Positions 32,201-41,663 of a stretch of DNA of 64,000 nucleotides are shown in pieces; the first letter of the stretch is position 1, and every line of letters begins with the position of its first letter. Below the pieces are notes generated by a model that worked only from the letters and a program-made list of their open reading frames with translations, had not been told where the DNA came from and did no database searches. The stretch covers positions 5,022,001-5,086,000 of the forward strand of contig NZ_VFNU01000001.1 in assembly GCF_006715725.1 (NCBI RefSeq), written 5' to 3'. Made by a program: the position numbers and the translations under genes. The stretch is from Nocardioides sp. SLBN-35 (GTDB lineage Bacteria > Actinomycetota > Actinomycetes > Propionibacteriales > Nocardioidaceae).

Positions 32201-34582
32201 GCCACGGCGACCTTCGGCGGCAAGGCCGTCACCACCGAGGTCCCGGTGTCCTTCGCCAAGGTCACCGACGTCGACAAGACGATCACGGTGACCGATCCGA
32301 AGGCCCCGAACACCACGCTCGGCAACGCCGACTGGGGCGACGGCACCCAGGCGACCACCTTCGAGTACGACTGGACGGCTCCCGCGGGCACGCTCGGGGT
32401 CTGCGAGACCTACGACAACACCGCCACCATCACCGAGACCGGCCAGACCGCCACCGAAAAGGTGGAGGTGTGCCGGGAGGCGCCGCTCGAGGTGACCAAG
32501 ACCGCGGCCGGCTCCTACGACCGCACCTACCACTGGAAGATCGCGAAGGCGGCCGACGAGACGTCCGTCGAGATCCGCGACGGCCAGAGCCACGACTTCC
32601 ACTACACCGTCGACGTCACCAAGGACGGCTACGTCGACTCCGGCTGGGAGGCGCACGGCACCATCACCGTGCACAACCCCAACGCGTACGCCGACGGGGC
32701 CATCGTCGCCGACGTCACCGACGATCTCTCCGGCGTGACCGGCGGCGTCTGCACCGTGACCGGCGGCACCGACGTCGAGCTCGCGCCAGGCGCGACCGAG
32801 GAGCTCGACTACGCCTGCACCTTCGGGGCCGAGCCCGCGGCGTACACCGGCACCAACACGGCGACCGCGAGCTGGACCGACCCTGACGACGAGGACGCGA
32901 CGGCCACCGGCACCGCGCCGCTGACCCTCCAGGTCGACGACGAGATCGACAAGTCGGTCGACGTGGTCGACGACAAGACCGAGCCCGGGGCGAACCACCC
33001 GCTCGGCACCAGCACCTGGGACGCCGGTCCGTTCTCCTACACCTACACCGTCACCAAGTCGGGCGTGGCCGGGACGTGCACGACCTACGACAACACCGCG
33101 ACGATCGTGCAGACCGAGCAGTCCGCCGACGAGTCGGTCGAGCTGTGCGTGGTGAGGACGCCGGCCGCCGCCGCCGCGTTCGCCGGCGACTTCGACCGGT
33201 CCTACGCCTGGGCGATCACCAAGGAGGCGGACCAGAGCCAGCTCCAGGCCGGGGTCGACGGGAAGGCCAACGCCCACTACGTCGTCGCGGCGATCCCGGG
33301 AGCGGCGACCGACAGCGGCTGGACCGCCTCGGGCTCGGTGCAGGTGACCAACCCGAACGACTTCAAGGACGTGTCCGCCGGCGTCTCGGTGACGCTGGAC
33401 GTCGACGCCCCGGCCACCTGTGTCGCGACGGGCTCACCGGTGACGGTGCCGGCGGGCCAGACGGTCGCCGTACCGATCACCTGCACGTTCCCCGACAGCG
33501 GGTACGCCGACGGCACGGCCACCGTGTCGATCGCCTGGGCCGCCGGCTCGCCGGTCGTGACCCAGGTGCCGGTCGCCTTCGTGCTGGACACCGAGACGAA
33601 CCGGACCGTCACCGTCACCGACGACAAGGCCGGCACCGTCGGCGCCCCGGCGACGCTGGGCACCGCGGACTGGAACGCCGGCGGCCAGCCGACCCTGTTC
33701 GACTACACGCTGCCCCTGTCGGCGGTCCCCGGCCAGTGCCAGACCTGGACCAACACCGCCACCATCGTGGAGACCAAGCAGTCGGCGGGCGAGCAGGTTC
33801 AGGTCTGCATGCCGGGTCAGGTCGGCGGCATCGAGCTGTCGATGCAGGCCTCGGTCAAGACCGCCTGCGTGACCAGGCGGTACGGCGAGGCGCTCGTGAC
33901 GGCGGTCAACCCGATCACCTCCTCGATCCCGGGCACGGTCCGGGTCCGGGTGGGCAAGAAGGTCCGCGGCACCGCGCAGGTGCAGCCCGGCCAGACCCGC
34001 GAGATCCACCTCACCGGACTCCGGATCGGCAAGATTGTGCGGGTAGTCATGGACGGTGGCGCCGTCCTGGCGAAGGCGAAGGTGAAGGGCGGTTGCAAGG
34101 TCAAGGCGGTGGCACCGACCACCGGCGTGCGGCAGGCCGCCTGGGACGGAGGCCGGCTGAGCGTGCCGTCGACCGGGATCTCCGCCCAGCTGCGCGCGAC
34201 CGCGACGCCGCGGGTCCCGCTGAACCGGAACGCCCTCGGCCAGGCCTTCTTCTGGCGGGGCGACGGCGAGCCCGGCGGCCCCGGCTCGGTCCTCGTGGCG
34301 CTGCACTCCAACCGCAGCGGCTGGGCCGCGGGCAACCGGCTGCCGAGGCTCCGCAAGGGCGCGACCGTGCAGGTGGAGCTGGCGTCGGGCAAGGTGCTGA
34401 CCTACCGGGTGACCCGGTCGATCGCCCGGGCCCCGCTGAACCTCTCCGAGAAGCGGATGGCCGAGCTGCAGAGCAACCTCGGCCCGTCCCAGCTGGTGCT
34501 GACCACCTGCAACCGCTGGGCTCTCGACGGGAGTGGGCGGTACCGGTACCGCAGCCTGGCCTACCTGAAGCTGATCGACTAG
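29225..34582 (+). CDS. giant secreted protein: SpaA-like domain, five Cys-containing repeats, C-terminal sortase-like domain
   Basis: 1785 aa from ATG 29225, with GGGGGA ~9 nt upstream; GTG 29153 is in frame but has a poorly spaced site and would bury the signal peptide. A signal peptide (FFRRGLVVATTMACVSVAFP) ends near APASA. Residues ~45-280: thioester/adhesin-like N-terminal region. About 282-385: SpaA prealbumin-like domain (LTINKRDPQGAPAPGATFQI). Five repeats of ~215-245 aa begin near residues 393, 638, 876, 1092 and 1315; each opens with a Y/F-x-x-x-Y-x-W motif and carries about four Cys, including C-T-T-Y-D-N. After a basic linker, residues ~1635-1785 resemble a class E/F sortase: H1694 (VALHSNRSG), C1762 (VLTTCNRW) and an Arg at 1772/1774/1776 (GRYRYRSLAYL). 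No LPxTG or C-terminal anchor is seen. Confidence 0.82.
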   Translation: MSFFRRGLVVATTMACVSVAFPAAVAPATAPAAAAAPASARVASTVAMGLFGGFEIDGNTTVDGTGLDWDTTGQHLVDGADDPTQYKNPKDFDNHPSTWQAADAVAPQKDDFTDAWVHTATLNGEVFAYFAFQRAATQGTVNYDIEFNQLDNMPGLPARPVRSVNDLMLDVQQGGNGDFQIVHAYLWTLKSSPDWGANCTEVSGYSPGAGWCEVPVPASAFEGAISGDKIFGEGSLNLSMLFPAGTCSNDYGTINMRSRTSDSPNASLKDYVAADVSVPSTCGRLTINKRDPQGAPAPGATFQISPDPTPGSAAATLTVTDGGAGDDDGAADGVIVIDPVEPGTYTVTETAPPTGMLLPPPADRTQQVTVDEAESVTVNFADPHKWLPPTLTKTAEASYAARYDWTITKTVDQAAWNVPDGTTAKPTYTVTVTAGPEQTTDYRVVGELSITNPNPRPMVVTVTDLLADNTACTVAGTDADAGAPGEQRTLAAGPTTLGYTCTYAQAPGSPSGTNTATLTWSRADYPQQQSDANDPANAPQGSAVATKDYTFARTSRTDETVDVTDTRQGALGTLSWDDVWAMTDHQKVFTYQLELAGEPGECTTYDNTAALTEKDTPTTRDDDASVEVCVGLDLTVEKTVAVAYDRTYNWSLDKTGPASVFVGDDGKTTVDYQIDVQALPTTDSAPILDGTITVENPNDWDVTADVADVFTLNGDDVTCTVTGGDDAVVPKNGTLDLDYTCTIDAGSWPDNYHGTNRVTVTWDKATYFSPTGSATYDNAVEDSETTETPAHKDIDLVDAITEAGGNPVAVTLSPSSLNWVDVWNETGHTVTIDAQVQLDTGLAAGACTTYDNVVSITGTQISDTATTEVCRPEITKTVKAEYGRTYRWTLDKTVDEDSVEIGPDGSATFHYGVTATPDGFTDGTASWTGTITVENPSATKALDTTITDVSGVAGWTCTITGDPAVTVDPGDTTVVPYTCAGDVTTHPSGTNTATATFGGKAVTTEVPVSFAKVTDVDKTITVTDPKAPNTTLGNADWGDGTQATTFEYDWTAPAGTLGVCETYDNTATITETGQTATEKVEVCREAPLEVTKTAAGSYDRTYHWKIAKAADETSVEIRDGQSHDFHYTVDVTKDGYVDSGWEAHGTITVHNPNAYADGAIVADVTDDLSGVTGGVCTVTGGTDVELAPGATEELDYACTFGAEPAAYTGTNTATASWTDPDDEDATATGTAPLTLQVDDEIDKSVDVVDDKTEPGANHPLGTSTWDAGPFSYTYTVTKSGVAGTCTTYDNTATIVQTEQSADESVELCVVRTPAAAAAFAGDFDRSYAWAITKEADQSQLQAGVDGKANAHYVVAAIPGAATDSGWTASGSVQVTNPNDFKDVSAGVSVTLDVDAPATCVATGSPVTVPAGQTVAVPITCTFPDSGYADGTATVSIAWAAGSPVVTQVPVAFVLDTETNRTVTVTDDKAGTVGAPATLGTADWNAGGQPTLFDYTLPLSAVPGQCQTWTNTATIVETKQSAGEQVQVCMPGQVGGIELSMQASVKTACVTRRYGEALVTAVNPITSSIPGTVRVRVGKKVRGTAQVQPGQTREIHLTGLRIGKIVRVVMDGGAVLAKAKVKGGCKVKAVAPTTGVRQAAWDGGRLSVPSTGISAQLRATATPRVPLNRNALGQAFFWRGDGEPGGPGSVLVALHSNRSGWAAGNRLPRLRKGATVQVELASGKVLTYRVTRSIARAPLNLSEKRMAELQSNLGPSQLVLTTCNRWALDGSGRYRYRSLAYLKLID

Positions 34583-34617
34583 ATGTTCTGGCGCGCGCAG
34601 GGGTTCACGGGTTCGGC

Positions 34618-34623
34618 CATGAT
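34618..34623 (+). promoter_or_regulatory. -10 of leaderless SRPBCC gene
   Basis: CATGAT followed by six bases and GTG 34630, the spacing seen at several other genes here. The nearest purine-rich stretch upstream is not a convincing ribosome site. Confidence 0.4.
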
Positions 34624-34629
34624 GACCCC

Positions 34630-35115
34630 GTGAACCCCTCCGCGCAGATCGACATCGACGCCCCGCTCGCCGTCGTGTGGGACGTCATGACCGACACCGG
34701 GCGCTACGGCGAGTGGAACCCCTTCGTCGAGCGCGCCGAGACCGCGCAGCCCGCCGCCGTCGGCAACCCGATCGTGCTCCACGTCGTGTGGGCCAACGGC
34801 CGCCGCACCCGCTCACCTGAGCGGATCACCGCCCTGGAAGGCCCCACCACCGACCCCGTCAGCGGTACGACGACCGCGCTGATGTCCTACGTCTACGAGG
34901 GCCTGCCGGCGCGGCTCGGGCTGGTCAGGGGGGTGCGTCACCAGCGCCTCACGCAGCACCCGGGCGGGCCCACGACGTACGACACCGTCGAGGAGTTCAG
35001 CGGACCACTCGTCCGCCTCGCCGGTCCCGGCCGGGTGGCCGACGGCTTCCGCCGCCACGCCGAGGGGCTCAGGCAGCGGGCGGAGCGGGAGGCTTCCTCG
35101 CGCCGGGAGGGATGA
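34630..35115 (+). CDS. SRPBCC / polyketide-cyclase-like lipid-binding protein
   Basis: 161 aa from GTG 34630. PSAQIDIDAPLAVVWDVMTD is the START/SRPBCC opening strand, followed by YGEWNPFVERAE and late helix residues FRRHAEGLRQRAERE. The fold binds hydrophobic ligands in a helix-grip pocket. The last 47 nt overlap the end of the convergent membrane-protein gene. No specific ligand can be inferred. Confidence 0.8.
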   Translation: MNPSAQIDIDAPLAVVWDVMTDTGRYGEWNPFVERAETAQPAAVGNPIVLHVVWANGRRTRSPERITALEGPTTDPVSGTTTALMSYVYEGLPARLGLVRGVRHQRLTQHPGGPTTYDTVEEFSGPLVRLAGPGRVADGFRRHAEGLRQRAEREASSRREG

Positions 35116-35521
35116 GCTCGTCGGAGTTCTTCGCCGCCCAGAGCGCGAAACCGAACACAGCGGCGCCGCACACGATGTCGGCGACCACGTGTGCCTGGCG
35201 CCACCAGACCATGTCGGTGGCGCCGGGGACCGTGTAGTGGCCGATGCCGATCAGCCCCGAGAGCGAGTAGCCGGTCAGGAACACCGCGGCGGTGGTGATG
35301 TGGCGCCGGAACCACAGCAGCAGCCCGACCGCCCCGAGCGCGGTGAAGACGAACCAGCCGATCGCGACCAGGGCCTTGGTCACGGTCGGCAGGGTCGCGT
35401 CGTCCGGCGGCACCGGGTAGTCGTCGTAGTTGACGTAGTTGTCGACGTAGTGGACGACCGACACCAGTACCGCGATCCCGAGCAGCCAGCACAGGACCCG
35501 CGTCGCCCGCAGATAGCTCAC
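35069..35521 (-). CDS. small four-helix membrane protein, unknown function
   Basis: 150 aa. Four hydrophobic segments: VLCWLLGIAVLVSVVHYV, ALVAIGWFVFTALGAVGLLL, TTAAVFLTGYSLSGLIGIGH and VVADIVCGAAVFGFALWAA. Between helices 1 and 2 lies an Asp/Tyr/Asn-rich loop (DNYVNYDDYPVPPDD) and between 3 and 4 DMVWWRQAHV, both plausible metal or ligand sites. The start is GTG 35521 with TAGTCT 6 nt upstream, implying a leaderless mRNA. I do not recognise the family. Confidence 0.7.
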   Translation of the reverse strand: MSYLRATRVLCWLLGIAVLVSVVHYVDNYVNYDDYPVPPDDATLPTVTKALVAIGWFVFTALGAVGLLLWFRRHITTAAVFLTGYSLSGLIGIGHYTVPGATDMVWWRQAHVVADIVCGAAVFGFALWAAKNSDELIPPGARKPPAPPAA

Positions 35522-35527
35522 GCGCCC

Positions 35528-35533
35528 AGACTA
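35528..35533 (-). promoter_or_regulatory. -10 of leaderless membrane-protein gene
   Basis: TAGTCT on the minus strand, six bases before GTG 35521. It abuts the outer arm of the 16-bp inverted repeat. Confidence 0.5.
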
Positions 35534-35605
35534 TGAGATGACCGGGCCGACGCCGCCTGCTACGCGCCGCGACGCACGCGCGCTGGCGCCGGCCCGGTCA
35601 TCTCA
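35534..35605. terminator. 16-bp perfect inverted repeat at the end of cysA
   Basis: TGAGATGACCGGGCCG (35534-35549) is the exact reverse complement of 35590-35605, with a 40-nt spacer. The right arm contains the cysA stop codon. It is probably a transcript-end structure for the sulfate operon, but it also touches the promoter of the next gene, so a regulatory role is possible. Confidence 0.5.
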
Positions 35606-36601
35606 GGCGGAGGCCACCGCCTCCCGCGGAACCCCGAGCACCGGGACCGTCGTCGCGCCGGTCGTCGGGCTCAGCCAGACCCTGCTGCCGAGCTCCAGGT
35701 CGAGCGCGCGTGCGTGGGTGCGGGAGAGCACGACCAGGACCGGCTCGTCCTGCCCCTCGACGTCGACGGTGAGGCGCACCTCGAAGCCGACGCGCAGCGC
35801 GCGCTGGACCACGCCCGCCGAGGAGCCGGGTACGCCGGGCGCGACCGCGACCTCGATGTCGTGGGGCCGCAGGACCAGCGGCCCGAGCCGGGTCACCGCG
35901 CCGAGGAAGCCCATGACGAAGTCGTTGGCCGGCTCGTCGTACAGCTGGTCGGGGCTGCCGATCTGCTCGATCCGGCCCTCGTTGATGACCACGATCTCGT
36001 CGGCGACCTCGAGGGCCTCCTCCTGGTCGTGGGTCACGAACACGGTCGTCACGTGGACCTCGTCGTGCAGGCGGCGCAGCCAGTCACGCAGCTCCTTGCG
36101 GACCTTCGCGTCGAGGGCGCCGAACGGCTCGTCGAGCAGCAGCACCGAGGGCTCGACGGCGAGGGCGCGGGCCAGCGCGAGGCGCTGCCGCTGACCACCG
36201 GAGAGCTGGGAGGGCAGCCGGTGCGCGAACTGCGAGAGGTGCACGAGCTCGAGCAGCTCGGCGACCTTCGCCTTCACCTCGGCCTTGGGACGCTTGCGGA
36301 TCTCCAGGCCGAAGGCGACGTTCTTGGCGACCGTCATGTGCTTGAAGACGGCGTAGTGCTGGAACACGAAGCCGACGTTGCGCTTCTGCGGGGGCAGCCT
36401 CGTGGCGTCGGTGCCCTCGATCTCGACCGAGCCGGAGTCGGCGCTCTCGAGGCCGGCGATGATGCGCAGCAGGGTGGACTTGCCACCACCGCTGGGCCCG
36501 AGCAGGGCGGTCAGCTGGCCGGTCGGCAGGGAGACGTTGATGTCCTCGAGGGCGACGAAGTCGCCGTAGCGCTTGCCGACACCCCTCACTTCGATGCTCA
36601 T
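35603..36601 (-). CDS. cysA: sulfate ABC transporter ATP-binding protein
   Basis: 332 aa from ATG 36601 (overlaps the cysW stop). Walker A GPSGGGKST (~36-44), the Q-loop region FVFQHYAVFKHMTVAKNVAF typical of CysA, signature LSGGQRQRLALARAL, Walker B VLLLDEPFGALD, and the His switch VFVTHDQEEAL. A C-terminal TOBE-like domain (LRPHDIEVAV onward) follows. It powers sulfate/thiosulfate import with CysT, CysW and the lipoprotein. Last gene of the operon. Confidence 0.95.
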   Translation of the reverse strand: MSIEVRGVGKRYGDFVALEDINVSLPTGQLTALLGPSGGGKSTLLRIIAGLESADSGSVEIEGTDATRLPPQKRNVGFVFQHYAVFKHMTVAKNVAFGLEIRKRPKAEVKAKVAELLELVHLSQFAHRLPSQLSGGQRQRLALARALAVEPSVLLLDEPFGALDAKVRKELRDWLRRLHDEVHVTTVFVTHDQEEALEVADEIVVINEGRIEQIGSPDQLYDEPANDFVMGFLGAVTRLGPLVLRPHDIEVAVAPGVPGSSAGVVQRALRVGFEVRLTVDVEGQDEPVLVVLSRTHARALDLELGSRVWLSPTTGATTVPVLGVPREAVASA

Positions 36602-37446
36602 GCGTGATCCTCCTTGCGGATCAGGGAGACGACGACGAGGGCCAGCACGGAGGCGAGCACGAGCACGAACGCGGCGGCGTACGCCGTGGGCTCCTCGTAG
36701 TTGTTGTAACGGTTCTGGATGAGAAGGGTGGCGGTCTCGCCGCGGAACTCGGCTCCGGGACTGACGATCTTGACCGCGCCGAACTCCCCGAGCGAGCGGG
36801 CCATGCTGAGCACGACGCCGTACACGACCGCCCACTTGATGCTGGGCAGCGTGATCCGCCGGAAGGTCTGCCAGCCGTTGGCCCCGAGGCTGCTGGCGGC
36901 CATCTCGGCGTCGGTGCCGATCTCCTCGAGCACGGGCACGATCTCCCGGATCACCAGCGGCAGGCTGACGAAGGCGGTCGCCATGATCAGGCCCGGCGTG
37001 GTGCCGATGACGTAGAAGCCGACCGACTCGAGTGCCTCACCGAACCAGCCCTTGCCGGTGCTGTAGGCCAGCACCAGCGCGAGGCCGACGACCACCGGCG
37101 AGACCGACATCGGCAGGTCGACGAGCACCGAGAGGATGCGCCGGCCCGGGAACTGGTAGCGCACGATGAGCAGCGAGATGCCCACCCCGAACAGGGTGTT
37201 GATCAGGACCGCCCAGAACGCGACGGTTCCGGTGAGGTTGAAGGCGTAGGTCACCGACGGGTCGCTGAGCCGGTCGAGGAAGGCGGACAGGCCTCCCTCC
37301 GCACCGACCTTGCTCGGCGCGAACGTCTGCTTGCCGACCTCGTAGAGCGGCCAGATGACCAGCACCGCCAGGTAGACGATCACCAGCGTGCGCAGGAGGT
37401 AGGCCACCGGACCGCGCCGGGCCCGGATCTGTCGGGTGTCAGCCAC
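36598..37446 (-). CDS. cysW: sulfate ABC transporter permease CysW
   Basis: 282 aa, about six membrane helices. LLRTLVIVYLAVLVIWPLYE is helix 1. The ABC-permease coupling motif lies around EMAASSLGANGWQTFRRITL (EAA loop), and GEFGAVKIVSPG is the conserved sulfate-permease segment. Starts at GTG 37446, overlapping cysT by 8 nt. Partner of CysT. Confidence 0.94.
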   Translation of the reverse strand: MADTRQIRARRGPVAYLLRTLVIVYLAVLVIWPLYEVGKQTFAPSKVGAEGGLSAFLDRLSDPSVTYAFNLTGTVAFWAVLINTLFGVGISLLIVRYQFPGRRILSVLVDLPMSVSPVVVGLALVLAYSTGKGWFGEALESVGFYVIGTTPGLIMATAFVSLPLVIREIVPVLEEIGTDAEMAASSLGANGWQTFRRITLPSIKWAVVYGVVLSMARSLGEFGAVKIVSPGAEFRGETATLLIQNRYNNYEEPTAYAAAFVLVLASVLALVVVSLIRKEDHA

Positions 37447-38287
37447 GGCGCGCCACCCTCCGCGAGATGACGTCGAGGGCCACGATCGTCAGCACCGCCA
37501 CGACGAGCAGCAGTACGGCGACCGCGGCCGCGCCGGCCTGGTTGTCCCCCTCGAGGAACTTGAGGATCTTCAACGACGCGACCTCGGTCTCGTAGGGCGT
37601 GTTGCCCGAGATGAGGACCAGGGAGCCGAACTCGCTGATCGCGCGCGCGAAGCCCAGCGAGGAGCCGGCCGCGATCGCCGGCACCAGGCTCGGGAGGATG
37701 ACCCGGCGGAAGGTGGTGAGCCGCGAGGCGCCCAGCGACGCCGCCGCCTCCTCGACGTCGGCGTCGAGCTCGAGCAGCACCGGCTGCACCGTGCGCACGA
37801 CGAAGGGCAGCGTGACGAAGAGCAGCGCCAGGAAGATTCCCTGGCGGGTGTTCACGATGTTCACCCCCACCGGGCTCTCCGGGCCCCAAAGGCTGAGCAG
37901 GACCAGGCCGGCGACGATCGTCGGCAGCGCGAACGGGATGTCGATGACGACGTCGAGGATCCGTTTGCCGAAGAACTGGTCGCGGACCAGCACCCAGGCG
38001 ACGACGGTGCCGATGACGGCGTTGACGACGGTGACGCCCGCGGCCTCGAGGACCGTCAGGCGCAGCGCGGCGAAGGTCTGCGCGTCGGTCAGCGTGTTCC
38101 AGAACGCCTCCCAGCCGCCGGCGGCAGCGGCCCCCACGACCGCCGCGAGCGGCAGCAGGACGAGGACGCTGAACCAGACCAGTGCCACGCCCAGGCCCAC
38201 CCCCGAGGCGGGGGTGAGGCGGAACAGCCCGCTGGGCCGGCTCGTCGTGCGAGCCGGCCCAGGGGGTGCGACGAGTGTGTCGGTCAC
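37439..38287 (-). CDS. cysT: sulfate ABC transporter permease CysT
   Basis: 282 aa with six membrane helices. VALVWFSVLVLLPLAAVVGA is helix 1. DVEEAAASLGASRLTTFRRV is the EAA coupling loop and GFARAISEFGSLVLISGN the sulfate-permease signature. GTG 38287 overlaps the stop of the binding-protein gene (GTGA). Confidence 0.94.
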   Translation of the reverse strand: MTDTLVAPPGPARTTSRPSGLFRLTPASGVGLGVALVWFSVLVLLPLAAVVGAAAAGGWEAFWNTLTDAQTFAALRLTVLEAAGVTVVNAVIGTVVAWVLVRDQFFGKRILDVVIDIPFALPTIVAGLVLLSLWGPESPVGVNIVNTRQGIFLALLFVTLPFVVRTVQPVLLELDADVEEAAASLGASRLTTFRRVILPSLVPAIAAGSSLGFARAISEFGSLVLISGNTPYETEVASLKILKFLEGDNQAGAAAVAVLLLVVAVLTIVALDVISRRVARRG

Positions 38288-39318
38288 TGCTTGGTCGCTT
38301 CGGCGTACAGCTTGTCGAAGCGAAGCTTCTCACCGTCCTTGCCGAACCACTCCGCGTTGATGGCGCTCCAACCGCCGAGGTCGGCAGCGGTGCTCAGCGA
38401 GGCCGGGGCCGGGAAGGGGTCGGCCGGGTCGTTCGCACCCTCGACCTGGATGCCGGAGATGTCGAGGTCGCCGACGGGGCGGAAGCCCTTCTCCACGAAC
38501 GCGGTCTGGCCAGCGTCGCTGAGGACGAAGTCCAGCCAGTCCTTGGCGGCCGGGTCGGACTTCTCCAGCACGGCGCCCGGGTTCTCGATGAGGAAGGTGT
38601 GCGGCGGGACGATGTAGTCCAGGTCCTCGCCGTTCTGGCGGGCCAGGATCGCCTCGTTCTCGTAGGTGAGCAACACATTGCCGACACCCTTCTTGAACGC
38701 CTCGGTCGCCTCACGGCCGCTGGCGGCCCAGGTGGTGACGTTCTTGAAGACCTTCTCGAGGAAGGCGTCCGCCTGCTCCTCGGTCGCGCCGTTCTGCTTG
38801 GCGTAGGTGTAGAGCGCCAGGATGTTCCACTTCGCCGAGCCGGAGCTGGCCGGGTCGGGCGTGACGATCTTGACGTCGTCGCGGGTCAGGTCGTCCCAGT
38901 CCTCGATGCCGAGCGGGTTGCCCTTCTGGGTGGCGATCACGGCGACCGACTCGGAGACGATGCCCTTGTTGGGGCCGGCATTCCAGTCGTCGGCCACGAG
39001 GCCGGCGTCGACCAGGCGGGTCATGTCGGGCTCGAGCGAGAAGACGACGTAGTCGACGTCCTTGCCCTTGGTGTCCGCGACCTTGCGGCTCTGGTCGCCC
39101 GACGGGCCGTAGGAGCCGGAGAACGTGACGTCCTTGCCGGCCTCGGTCTTGTTGAACTCCGCCGCGGCGGCCTTGTTGCCGGCCTCCGGGACGGCGAACC
39201 CGACGATGTTGACCGTCGAGCCCTTGTCGTCGCCGCTGCCGCCGTCGGCGCTGGCGCAGGCGGTCAGCGCCAGAGCGCCGGTCATCGCCAGGGCCGCAGC
39301 CTTGAGAACTCGCTTCAT
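38284..39318 (-). CDS. sbp: sulfate/thiosulfate-binding lipoprotein
   Basis: 344 aa from ATG 39318, preferred because AAGGA is 9 nt upstream; longer starts leave it too close or absent. The signal peptide ends in the lipobox LTAC. STVNIVGFAVPEAGNKAAAA, SYGPSGDQSR and DVDYVVFSLEPDMTRLVDAG are the oxyanion-pocket segments of Sbp/CysP. ENEAILAR and PPHTFLIENP follow. It is tethered outside the membrane and delivers sulfate to CysTW. First gene of the operon. Confidence 0.93.
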   Translation of the reverse strand: MKRVLKAAALAMTGALALTACASADGGSGDDKGSTVNIVGFAVPEAGNKAAAAEFNKTEAGKDVTFSGSYGPSGDQSRKVADTKGKDVDYVVFSLEPDMTRLVDAGLVADDWNAGPNKGIVSESVAVIATQKGNPLGIEDWDDLTRDDVKIVTPDPASSGSAKWNILALYTYAKQNGATEEQADAFLEKVFKNVTTWAASGREATEAFKKGVGNVLLTYENEAILARQNGEDLDYIVPPHTFLIENPGAVLEKSDPAAKDWLDFVLSDAGQTAFVEKGFRPVGDLDISGIQVEGANDPADPFPAPASLSTAADLGGWSAINAEWFGKDGEKLRFDKLYAEATKQ

Positions 39319-39383
39319 CGCACCCATTCCTTGCTTGCTCGGGCCGGCCTCTCGGGTGGCCAGTTCCATCAAACTAGATCGGA

Positions 39384-39389
39384 ATAATA
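39384..39389 (-). promoter_or_regulatory. -10 of the sulfate transport operon
   Basis: TATTAT on the minus strand in an unusually AT-rich stretch (39370-39410), ~66 nt before ATG 39318. Upstream lies GACAAATCGAC (39420-39430), whose core also occurs at 29054-29064. Confidence 0.5.
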
Positions 39390-39597
39390 CACATTAGTGA
39401 GTTAAGCGACTCGGTCGTAGACAAATCGACGACATGACGGAGGTCACACGCCCCCTGGCCGCCCGGAACGGCCCATCAGGCGGCACGGGGCCGAGCGCGT
39501 GAGCAGGGCGGACTATCGTGGTGAGGAGTTTTCGAGAACCGCGCCGCACGCCGGCCGCAGGGGACGACGAAAGACATTCACCGAAAGGTGGAACGTG

Positions 39598-39617
39598 TTC
39601 TAGTTTGAACCTAGAAT
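39598..39617 (+). promoter_or_regulatory. korA promoter with overlapping palindromic operator
   Basis: TTCTAG-TTTGAAC-CTAGAA (39598-39616) is a perfect 6-bp inverted repeat covering the -10 TAGAAT (39612-39617). A repressor bound here would block transcription. A second possible -10, TATCGT, is at 39514. The rest of 39390-39683 shows no gene. Confidence 0.5.
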
Positions 39618-39683
39618 CGACCCACCTGACGCCGTCGCCGCTTCCCCACGGCCGACGTCGATGTCGAGAGAAGTGGAGCAGGT

Positions 39684-41659
<1,976 letters not shown>

Positions 41660-41663
<4 letters not shown>

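Noticed and set aside
28973..33277. Long minus-strand open frame opposite the sortase-fusion gene
   Set aside because: Low-complexity R/G/V/D-rich translation lacking motifs. The plus strand has a signal peptide and clear repeats.
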